In this document: one piece after another, positions 51,557-58,464 of the stretch
How positions within the stretch are numbered: position 1 is the first letter of the stretch
Layout: each line of letters begins with the position of its first letter
NCBI RefSeq assembly: GCF_000759025.1
Contig: NZ_JPOS01000018.1
Location: 124,001-188,000, forward strand
DNA: 64,000 bases
Direction of reading: 5' to 3'
From: Phaeodactylibacter xiamenensis
GTDB lineage: Bacteria; Bacteroidota; Bacteroidia; Chitinophagales; Saprospiraceae
Translations under genes and position numbers: made by a program
The notes under the pieces: generated by a model
Seen by the model: the letters and a program-made list of their open reading frames with translations, nothing else
Told to the model about the DNA's origin: nothing
Database searches by the model: none

Positions 51557-53140
51557 CTAGAATTTCACAATATCATAGACTTTCCCACCGTGCCGCATCA
51601 GGAGCTCGTCCTGTTTTTCATAGGGCACGAAGGGATATGCTTTGGGATCAATGATGTAATAAGCCGAGGTGTCGGGCGTTTCCCGGTCGATGGGAATGAT
51701 GCGCCCTGCTTCACGAGTCATGTAGAAGGAGGTCATCGGCTGCCATTCGGTATCTTTATAAACGCGTAAGTCGGCCGATTGATATTCCTGCGCCACGCGC
51801 AAGGCATCTTTCCGCACCACATCCCCAAAATCATTGGCATGCCGGTCGGGCAGGGCAAACCAGTTGAAGGCAATGCGCACCACCAGCAAGACAGCCGCTA
51901 TAGTCAGTAGCCGGGCCTCGCGGAACTTCCATGCTCCGTATGCCAGCGCGCTGAAGGCCACAAACAGGCTCAGGCTTTTGGCCCACAGCCAGGGCGTGGC
52001 CTGCAGGCGTTCCAGAAAGAGGGGCGCCAATGCCGCAGGAGGTAGAATGAGGCAGCAAAACAGCAGCAGCTTCATCGTCACCCGGTAGGGCCAGGGCCGG
52101 TCTTCCTTCTGCTGTTCATGCAGGTACAGCAGGGTAATGAACAGCAAGGGGATGATCATGAAAACATAGCGGGGGTGCACCTTGGGCGCCGTCCAGTACA
52201 CGGTGATGTTGACCAGGAAGGTCAGGAAAATAAAGGCGATAAACGGGTGCTGCCAGACCTGTGTCCAGGACCGCCTGCGGAACAGGTACAGCGCCAGTAA
52301 GCCCCACGGCATGAAGTGGTAAACCAGCAGCTCAAAGGGGTAGGTGAACAGGTGAAAAAGCGTGAACCAGAGCGGATAACGCCCGGCGGTACGCTTGGCC
52401 GACTCGTTGAACAAAACCGAAGCTAATTCCTCCAGGCTATTATACTGCAAATAAGTCGCATAGTAGCTGCCTACCACCGCCAAAAAGACTAGCCCGCCCA
52501 GGATATGCTGCCACTGAAACAGACGGCGGAACTGCTTTTGGTACACCAACCATGCCACGATTGTAAACCCCTGAAAAACCACCGACGGGAGCCCTTTCAT
52601 CAGGAAACCCACCGCGGCCAGAAAGTAAGAACCGGCAAATGCCGCCAGCCACCGTTCCCGCGCCGCCAGGTGGTAGAAGACCATAAATGACAGAAAAGTC
52701 ACCCAGGAATAGCTGATGTCGATTAGCCCAAGAAAGGAATCGTAGAAGAGGATACGGCCACAGGTCAGGAACGCCAGTGCGCTCAGGAAAGCCATCTCGT
52801 GGCTGAAATGCTTACGCACAAAGTAGTAGATCGTACCACAATACAGCAGGAGGAAGGCCACGGTAGGGATGCGGACAGACCATTCGTCCATACTGCCGGT
52901 CAGCTGGAAAACACCCAGCAGCATCCAGTTGTAGACCGGTGGTTTTTTGTAGTAAAACGCCCCGTGCAGCTGTGGTACGATATAGTTGTCGGACAGCCGC
53001 ATTTCCAAAGCCACCCAGGCCCGAAGCGCCTCATCATCGATGAGGGTAAGCACGCCCAGGTTGATGAGCAGGGCGGGCAGTACCAGTAAAAGGATGAGCC
53101 CGTAAAGCCAGCGTTGGTAGCGTTCTGTATTGCGGTCCAA
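51557..53140 (-). CDS. ArnT/GT39-like polyprenyl-sugar transferase
   Basis: 527 residues and about 12 membrane helices. The first extracytoplasmic loop has 'IDDEALRAWVALEMRLSDNY' with the acidic catalytic-site residues of GT39/GT83 enzymes, then 'LHGAFYYKKPPVYNWMLLG' (pattern), the K/PP block that is typical of ArnT. These proteins move a sugar from a polyprenyl phosphate to lipid A or protein. It is followed five bases later by the GT2 that would make the donor. Acceptor unknown. Confidence 0.88.
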   Translation of the reverse strand: MDRNTERYQRWLYGLILLLVLPALLINLGVLTLIDDEALRAWVALEMRLSDNYIVPQLHGAFYYKKPPVYNWMLLGVFQLTGSMDEWSVRIPTVAFLLLYCGTIYYFVRKHFSHEMAFLSALAFLTCGRILFYDSFLGLIDISYSWVTFLSFMVFYHLAARERWLAAFAGSYFLAAVGFLMKGLPSVVFQGFTIVAWLVYQKQFRRLFQWQHILGGLVFLAVVGSYYATYLQYNSLEELASVLFNESAKRTAGRYPLWFTLFHLFTYPFELLVYHFMPWGLLALYLFRRRSWTQVWQHPFIAFIFLTFLVNITVYWTAPKVHPRYVFMIIPLLFITLLYLHEQQKEDRPWPYRVTMKLLLFCCLILPPAALAPLFLERLQATPWLWAKSLSLFVAFSALAYGAWKFREARLLTIAAVLLVVRIAFNWFALPDRHANDFGDVVRKDALRVAQEYQSADLRVYKDTEWQPMTSFYMTREAGRIIPIDRETPDTSAYYIIDPKAYPFVPYEKQDELLMRHGGKVYDIVKF

Positions 53141-53382
53141 AAACTTCGGTTTTCAAATTTGGGGGCAAAAGTACGCTAAGAACTTGGCTTAAAACTACTT
53201 ACATGGAGATTAATTCCTTTTCGGGGTAGGTTTTTCAATGCCAGGGCGAAAAAAGGGTGCGATTCGGTGGTTTCCATACCGGTACGATGCACCTGGAAGC
53301 AGGCTATTTGTGGAAAGAGCTTACGAAAGCCCCGCCTGACAAGGAGAAAAACCATTATATTTCCGCCAAATCAATACGCCAC

Positions 53383-53796
53383 ATGCCAAAAGTAACGCTC
53401 AACAGCACCCACGAATTCACCAAAACCTTCCACGCCGAAGACGTTGCCCTATTTGCCGGGCTTTCCCAGGACGACAACCCCATCCACCTTGATGAAGCCT
53501 ACGCAAAAGATACAGTTTTCAAAGCCCGGGTAGTGCACGGGGTGCTGCTGCTTAGCATGTTCTCTAAGATATTTGGCACGATATACCCGGGACAGGGTGG
53601 CATCTATATGTCACAAAGCGCTGAATTCCTCCGCCCCGCCTACATAGGCGATGAGCTTACCGCCAAAGCAACGCTGACCAGCTTTGAGGATAAGAAAAAA
53701 CAGGGGGTGTTCTCCTGCCAGGCTTTCAACTCCAGAGGCAAGCTGTTACTGAATGGGGAGGCGAAAATACTATTCCCCAAGGCGTTTGAAGTGTAG
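53383..53796 (+). CDS. MaoC-like (R)-specific enoyl-CoA hydratase / dehydratase
   Basis: 137 residues from the ATG at 53383 (the frame is open to 53257 without good composition). Hot-dog fold with the catalytic Asp/His in 'FAGLSQDDNPIHLDEAYAK', followed by 'VVHGVLLLSMFSKIFGTIYPGQG' (pattern). PhaJ/MaoC proteins hydrate enoyl-CoAs for fatty-acid or polyhydroxyalkanoate use. No neighbouring lipid genes indicate the pathway. Divergent from the GT39 gene. Confidence 0.92.
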   Translation: MPKVTLNSTHEFTKTFHAEDVALFAGLSQDDNPIHLDEAYAKDTVFKARVVHGVLLLSMFSKIFGTIYPGQGGIYMSQSAEFLRPAYIGDELTAKATLTSFEDKKKQGVFSCQAFNSRGKLLLNGEAKILFPKAFEV

Positions 53797-53861
53797 CAAG
53801 CTAACCGTTGTGAACAGGGGCAAAGCCATGGGGCGTAATGAGGATTGGCGAAAGCTACAAG

Positions 53862-54440
53862 TCATTTTCCTATCTGTTCCAAATAAGCTTCATTCTCCTC
53901 CATGAAATCAGCGTAGGCTTTCAGGAGGTTGCTCTCGCTGTCGATAATGTCCATGAGCAGGTACGTAAAACGAGTTCTTGTTTCTGCACTGCTGTCATTG
54001 ACGTGCCCATAGGCAAAATCAGCCAACCGGTTTATTTTAGCCGATAGGATATCAGTGACCTGCTCGATTTCCAGCAAATACGCAATAAGCTCGAAGTCGA
54101 GCAGTTCTGCTTTATTCGCTACGAAAAACCGCAAACTGATGTTCTTGACCGTAGCGACCTGAAAGCCCCCGAGGCTGTAAAGGATTTCCCCAAGGGACTG
54201 CTTTTTATCCATGCTGTCGCGCTCAAAAAAATCGTAGATTTCAATGTGGCGGTTCAGCACCGAATCCAGAGCCGTTTTATTTGAATTGATCTCATTTTCG
54301 ATGGCCAGCAGGGTCTTTTCGAGGTAGGCTTCATTGTCCTGCTTCTCTTTGTAATTGTTGATGGAAACGGCAATCAGCACCCCAATGACTACGATACCAA
54401 TTTCCTGGAGGAAGTATACAAGGCGATTGTTGCTTTTCAT
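53862..54440 (-). CDS. DUF6090 family membrane protein
   Basis: 192 residues. The N-terminal sequence 'LVYFLQEIGIVVIGVLIAVSINNYKEKQDNEAYL' (pattern) is the family mark: one membrane helix with the E-I-x-x-V-V-I-G-V-L-I-A motif, then a long helical domain rich in charged residues that ends 'YADFMEENEAYLEQIGK'. DUF6090 proteins are frequent, often multi-copy, in marine Bacteroidota; function unknown. The gene is AT-richer than the neighbours on its left and marks the beginning of the accessory stretch. Confidence 0.8.
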   Translation of the reverse strand: MKSNNRLVYFLQEIGIVVIGVLIAVSINNYKEKQDNEAYLEKTLLAIENEINSNKTALDSVLNRHIEIYDFFERDSMDKKQSLGEILYSLGGFQVATVKNISLRFFVANKAELLDFELIAYLLEIEQVTDILSAKINRLADFAYGHVNDSSAETRTRFTYLLMDIIDSESNLLKAYADFMEENEAYLEQIGK

Positions 54441-54817
54441 GCTTGTCCGGTGTTTGAAGGTTTGTATGGCTTTGTTTTTACTCTTTCTAAGACGATTTGA
54501 TGTTCTTCCGGGTGCATCGCGAACGCAGAGTTCAAGATAAGGCCGATTTCACACTTTACCAATGTGAAAAAGGACCGACCAGCCAAGAGATGACCGTTAT
54601 AAAGCCTCAATAGCGATTCCGCAAACGCCGTCTCGGCGGCTACCGCATTCAAGGAAGGTAAAACGATGGGAAGCTTTCCATTTTCCACCCTTCATCAGGT
54701 TTTATTTTTTAGCTTAGAGCCATTAAAAGATGAATCATGTTGCTACACATTATGCTTGGTTTTCAGGCCTTACTGACGATGGCTGTGCTGCCAAATGAAA
54801 GGATTACAGGAGAAGAC
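54441..54817. other. Intergenic region between DUF6090 and DinB genes
   Basis: About 375 bases. A leftward 83-codon open frame (54437-54688) overlaps the DUF6090 start by four bases, but its composition is unlike a protein and no homology is recalled. A rightward extension of the DinB frame to 54737 would add a hydrophobic leader ('LLHIMLGFQALLTMAVL'), which I judge less likely than the ATG at 54818. Confidence 0.35.
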
Positions 54818-55360
54818 ATGAAAAACAATACGCGTACGCATACGCAGCCTGCCGAACCCACCGGGGATGACCTTACGACCATGATGCGGCGTTATACCGC
54901 CTATAACCACTGGGCCAATCAGCAGCTTGCGGAGTGGTTGCGCACCGCCTCAGAAGAAGACCTGCACCGGGAAATCGAATCCAGTTTTTCCAGCCTACAG
55001 GAAACGGTACTGCACATTTGGAGCGCTGAGCACCTCTGGCTGCAGATTGTAAAAGATGAATCCGCGGAGAACAACCCTGCCAAGCATTTTAATGGCAGCA
55101 AAGAGGACCTGCTCAAGGGCTGGTTACAGGCCTCCGAAAACTTTAACAACCACGTACAAACTATGTCTCTTGAAGACCTGCAAGCCAAACGCCCGAAGTC
55201 GCGCGGAGAGGGCTATACGGTCATTGCCGATATGATCCATCACTGCATGAACCACAGCACCTACCACCGGGGGCAGCTGATCACGATGGGGCGGCAGGCA
55301 AGGTTGGGCAGCCCTCCCAGGACGGATTTTATTTACTATGTTGGCCTGTCTGGTGAATAA
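54818..55360 (+). CDS. DinB-family metal-dependent hydrolase-like protein
   Basis: 180 residues from the ATG at 54818, preceded by an AGGAGA six bases upstream. Four-helix DinB fold: 'TAYNHWANQQLAEWLRTASE' (the W/N-rich start), metal histidines in 'VLHIWSAEHLWLQI' and 'HHCMNHSTYHRGQLITMGRQ' near the C-terminus. DinB/YfiT-like proteins bind a divalent metal with three histidines and act as thiol transferases or hydrolases; the E. coli name is historical. No operon partner is clear. Confidence 0.88.
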   Translation: MKNNTRTHTQPAEPTGDDLTTMMRRYTAYNHWANQQLAEWLRTASEEDLHREIESSFSSLQETVLHIWSAEHLWLQIVKDESAENNPAKHFNGSKEDLLKGWLQASENFNNHVQTMSLEDLQAKRPKSRGEGYTVIADMIHHCMNHSTYHRGQLITMGRQARLGSPPRTDFIYYVGLSGE

Positions 55361-55428
55361 ATGTTGAGGGGAAGGCTATTACAGACCAGCCTAAATATCT
55401 TTTCATTCCATACCCATAAAACCTCACT

Positions 55429-56064
55429 ATGACATCGTACTCACCAACCGCTCAATTTTACGATACAATCTTCGCTCGCGCAGAAAAAGACCAACAAGAA
55501 GCGTTCCTCCGGCAATTGTTTGAACGAGACGCTTCCCTATGTGCAAGTTTTTGGGCTTTTATCAACCCACTACCACAAAGCAGTATAGTGGAAGTCGAGG
55601 CGCTGTCTGCCGAAATAGCCAAAATGCAGGAAAAGACGCTGCACTACCCCTGGGATATTCTATTTGAGATGGACCCTGTAGCGGATGAGTACAGTTCAGA
55701 GCTTACGGACCTCATCGACCGGGAAATCATAGGACCCTATCAGCTAAAAATGGAAGTAGCTTGCCGCACGGGAGATTTGTGCTCAGCCCTAAGCTATTTG
55801 CGTATTATCGAAAAAGGCACCAACGTCGATTGGGAGAACGCCGAAGAACCCGGCAGCCATCATATTGCTGAGGTAAAAGAGCATATCTGTTATCAATTTG
55901 ATTTTCTGAGAAGCTGCTTTCTCGACTATATTTTTTCTGTAGACGCGGTCAGTCAGGGCATCACACAGGCGAAAACGTATCAGGCTGACGCCAATGGTTT
56001 TTTTGACTACTCTGTAGAATGGGGAGGAGTTTTGGAGGTATTTGAAGACCGGCTCCTGGAGTAG
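55429..56064 (+). CDS. Hypothetical protein of unknown family
   Basis: 211 residues, acidic, no signal peptide or membrane helix. Predicted mostly helical, with an even spread of Glu/Asp/Leu and aromatic patches ('LHYPWDILFEMDPVADEYS', 'FDYSVEWGGVLEVFEDRLLE'). Six cysteines do not form a recognisable motif. Followed by its own intrinsic terminator, so it is probably transcribed alone. I do not recognise it. It lies at the left edge of the CRISPR region, but no evidence ties it to that system. Confidence 0.6.
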   Translation: MTSYSPTAQFYDTIFARAEKDQQEAFLRQLFERDASLCASFWAFINPLPQSSIVEVEALSAEIAKMQEKTLHYPWDILFEMDPVADEYSSELTDLIDREIIGPYQLKMEVACRTGDLCSALSYLRIIEKGTNVDWENAEEPGSHHIAEVKEHICYQFDFLRSCFLDYIFSVDAVSQGITQAKTYQADANGFFDYSVEWGGVLEVFEDRLLE

Positions 56065-56072
56065 CGGTAAAT

Positions 56073-56109
56073 GCAAAAGCCCCGGAGTATTAAATCCGAG
56101 GCTTTTTGC
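56073..56109 (+). terminator. Intrinsic terminator after the hypothetical gene
   Basis: GCAAAAGCCCCGG, 10-base loop, CCGAGGCTTTTTGC, beginning 9 bases after the stop codon. The A-run on the left and T-run on the right could serve both strands. It separates the upstream gene from the CRISPR area. Confidence 0.75.
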
Positions 56110-56175
56110 GGTCCGGACGGGAAAGCCGGAAAACACACCTAAGCCTTTGTCTATCAATTGAAAAGGATTAAATAT

Positions 56176-56334
56176 ATGAAGCGTAGTGCAAAGATTGGTG
56201 CAAAAAACTGCAAAAAGGGAAACCCATTAATGCGTCAATCACATTGCCCTATTGCACTCAAAATAGTCACATCACGTGGGGATAAAGTTCAATTTTGTAA
56301 TTTAGAGGCAGGTATCAAACCGGCATACGGTTGA
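56176..56334 (+). CDS. Possible small basic protein (52 residues) upstream of CRISPR array 1
   Basis: ATG at 56176 with AAAAGG about ten bases upstream; stop at 56332-56334. The product begins MKRSAKIGAKNCKKGN and ends LEAGIKPAYG, with three cysteines (NCKK, SHCPI, QFCNL) and a basic N-terminus. No family recognised. A hairpin with a T-tract starts inside its last codons (56327), so a short transcript would end right at the stop. It may be a real small protein, a decayed gene end, or chance. Confidence 0.3.
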   Translation: MKRSAKIGAKNCKKGNPLMRQSHCPIALKIVTSRGDKVQFCNLEAGIKPAYG

Positions 56335-56352
56335 AGTTTTAACCGTTTTTTT
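56327..56352 (+). terminator. Short intrinsic terminator upstream of CRISPR array 1
   Basis: ACGGTT, an 8-base loop, AACCGT and then six further Ts. It would stop rightward transcription from the left before it reaches array 1, which begins 97 bases later, so array 1 must have its own start in 56353-56448. Confidence 0.6.
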
Positions 56353-56448
56353 GTCCTAGTAGAATACATTATCAAAAGATACATACAAATGCAATTTTTA
56401 CATCCTGCTGTATACCAATGTCTTTTGAAGAAAAAAAGCACTTCACGG

Positions 56449-56692
56449 GTCGGAGAGGCCTCTGGCTCGAGAGGTGACTACGACAAAATCTGGCCAATCT
56501 ATCGCTACGTAAGCGATGTCGGAGAGGCCTCTGGCTCGAGAGGTGACTACGACTATAGTTCTCGAACCACACGGGCGAATTTGGACGTCGGAGAGGCCTC
56601 TGGCTCGAGAGGTGACTACGACTCCGAATCCTCTTACAGCCTCGCTACCGCGTACTGTCGGAGAGGCCTCTGGCTCGAGAGGTGACTACGAC
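56449..56692 (+). CRISPR. CRISPR array 1: 4 identical 36-nt repeats, 3 spacers (type VI-B)
   Basis: Repeats at 56449-56484, 56518-56553, 56587-56622 and 56657-56692, starting GTCGGAGAGGCCTCTGG and ending GGTGACTACGAC. Spacers are 33, 33 and 34 nt. Repeat ends GTCG/CGAC pair, and CCTC/GAGG forms an inner stem, as in Cas13b repeats. All four copies look identical, so the array is well kept. Rightward transcription is supported by an intrinsic terminator beginning 3 bases after the last repeat, and by likeness to Cas13b repeats read in crRNA direction. No clear promoter was found. Confidence 0.95.
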
Positions 56693-56694
56693 AG

Positions 56695-56738
56695 AAAGAG
56701 GGCAAGTACAGTTCCATTTGTACTTGCCCTCTTTTTTT
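56695..56738 (+). terminator. Strong intrinsic terminator directly after array 1
   Basis: A 13-base perfect stem (GAGGGCAAGTACA with its complement, 56698-56710 and 56719-56731) extended by AAA/TTT, an 8-base loop and a seven-T tract. It begins 3 bases beyond the final repeat. It fixes array 1 as a separate rightward transcription unit and shields it from array 2, which faces it. Confidence 0.92.
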
Positions 56739-56934
56739 GAGTTCAACTAATTGGTACTCTCGCTTCCTGCTTTCTTAACCGTTGCGAAACTATCCCAGAT
56801 TGGTCGAATCTGGAATTGCGATTTGACCTATTCTGGTATACATCTCCCGTCAAACCTTTCTGAAGACTCAGGACCCGAACCCAAAGTCCCATCTTTCCTT
56901 TTCAGAATACCCCGACGATCAAGACAATATTACT
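56739..56934. other. Spacer region between the two convergent arrays
   Basis: 196 bases without a supported gene. Contains a perfect 7-base hairpin, CCAGATT/AATCTGG with a 5-base loop (56795-56813). It lacks a T-tract on the leftward side, so it is at best a weak stop for array 2 transcripts. Confidence 0.4.
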
Positions 56935-58053
56935 GTCCTAGCCACTCCCCAAACCGGGAGCCTATCGGACTTGAGAGCGATTATTACTAGAGCGTACATC
57001 AAAAGTGCCCTAGTCACTCCTCAAACCGGGAGCCTATCGGACCAACCACAAGCTGGCCCTCCGTGTGAACCAGGTTAGTCCTAGTCACTCCTCAAACCGG
57101 GAGCCTATCGGACCAACCTGTTCGAGTCAGGGTATAGAACTAATTATTGTCCTAGTCACTCCTCAAACCGGGAGCCTATCGGACCAACCTGTTCGAGTCA
57201 GGGTATAGAACTAATTATTGTCCTAGTCACTCCTCAAACCGGGAGCCTATCGGACAAAAAGAGTGCGAAGGCTGCACAGTACATGAAAAAGAGTCCTAGT
57301 CACTCCTCAAACCGGGAGCCTATCGGACGAATTCAATATGTCGCAGCGTTTTTTGATAGGATGCGTCCTAGTCACTCCTCAAACCGGGAGCCTATCGGAC
57401 TTATGATGTGGTAGAGAAGGCACTGGCGCATATCCGTCCTAGTCACTCCTCAAACCGGGAGCCTATCGGACCAGCCTTTTGAGTTAGCTATTGGCACGTG
57501 AAACTTATTGTCCTAGTCACTCCTCAAACCGGGAGCCTATCGGACCAATAAAGATTGAAAAAGACACAAAAAGAATTGGCGTCCTAGTCACTCCTCAAAC
57601 CGGGAGCCTATCGGACACCTCATCTAAAAGCGACGATAAAAAAGAGCCCAATAGTCCTAGTCACTCCTCAAACCGGGAGCCTATCGGACTCAATCTGGTG
57701 GCAGTGCTCATCCGGTACGGCTTCCGTCCTAGTCACTCCTCAAACCGGGAGCCTATCGGACTCGAAGAGGTGACGATGCCGAGCGCAAACAAAGACGGTC
57801 CTAGTCACTCCTCAAACCGGGAGCCTATCGGACGCTAAGTACAACAGCGTTGAGTTGTGCCCATGTAGTTGTCCTAGTCACTCCTCAAACCGGGAGCCTA
57901 TCGGACATATTGATAGTCTTCGCCCCGAAGTACCTGCACTTCGTGTCCTAGTCACTCCTCAAACCGGGAGCCTATCGGACCTAAAGCCTTGGAATCCAGC
58001 CGGGTATATGAATATTAGTCCTAGTCACTCCTCAAACCGGGAGCCTATCGGAC
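56935..58053 (-). CRISPR. CRISPR array 2: 16 repeats of 36 nt, 15 spacers (type VI-B, leftward)
   Basis: Plus-strand repeat starts GTCCTAGTCACTCC and ends GAGCCTATCGGAC; first copy at 56935-56970, last at 58018-58053. Spacers are 35-38 nt. The two leftmost repeats carry changes (two substitutions in 56935-56970, one in 57007-57042); all others look identical. Repeat decay marks the old, leader-distal end, so the leader is on the right beside cas13b and the array reads leftward. The reverse complement aligns with array 1's repeat at 26 of 36 positions. Spacers at 57114-57148 and 57185-57219 are identical, a unit duplication. Confidence 0.95.
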
Positions 58054-58464
58054 AGGTAAAATGTCTAATATGAAAATCGTGTAGTAAGAGTGAGTACTTC
58101 CAATACTTAACTTTACACTTTCCATACTCGATAGAATTAATTACTGAAAAATTTAAATTCTAAGAATAATTTTCAAAATTCTCACTTGGTAAAAACAGAG
58201 GCCTGTCGCCAACTTCCCTATGGCTCACTTGCCAATCTGGTTTAACTCTAAGCCTTCGCTCCAGAGTAGAGAAAATTAATCAAATACCTGAGATTTTTCT
58301 AAAAATGCACATAAAAAATATATATTTACCAAAATCACATTATCAGTGAATACCGCACCCTCCTGACTACCATTGTATGGCACGGAAAGTGGCTTGTATC
58401 CGGTTTCCTAACCTGCGCAGCTGTAAGGATACAGTCTAATTTTTACCCAAACCAAATTTTTGAA
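58054..58464. promoter_or_regulatory. Leader of array 2 and upstream region of cas13b
   Basis: A 411-base AT-rich region between array 2 (leftward) and cas13b (rightward). No gene is supported. On the minus strand TTTTG (complement of 58174-58178), 18 bases, then TAAATTTT (complement of 58148-58155) comes close to the Bacteroidota -33/-7 pattern (TTTG ... TAnnTTTG, one mismatch) and would start the pre-crRNA ~85 bases before the first repeat. For cas13b, TAATTTTT at 58437 is a weak -7 candidate without a good -33. Both are tentative. Confidence 0.35.

Noticed and set aside
54437-54688. Leftward 83-codon frame before the DUF6090 gene
   Set aside because: Composition unlike a protein and no known relatives; the four-base overlap with the DUF6090 start alone is not enough.
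56350-56360. GTCCTAGT upstream of array 1, equal to the start of the array 2 plus-strand repeat
   Set aside because: Only 8 bases match and the following 28 do not; best explained by chance rather than a relic repeat.
56389-56740. Open frames through array 1 with repeated 'GEASGSRGDYD' peptides
   Set aside because: Same reason: the peptide repeat is the DNA repeat of the array.
56935-58053. Stop-codon bias of spacers as evidence for transcription direction
   Set aside because: My count of stop triplets in both orientations is similar (about 25 versus 20 over three frames), so it does not discriminate; only the purine bias was kept as a weak hint.
57491-58073. Open reading frames running through array 2 (repeated SHSSNREPIG-like peptides)
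   Set aside because: They are translations of the CRISPR repeats and spacers; the periodicity comes from the 36-nt repeat and no start or promoter supports a protein.
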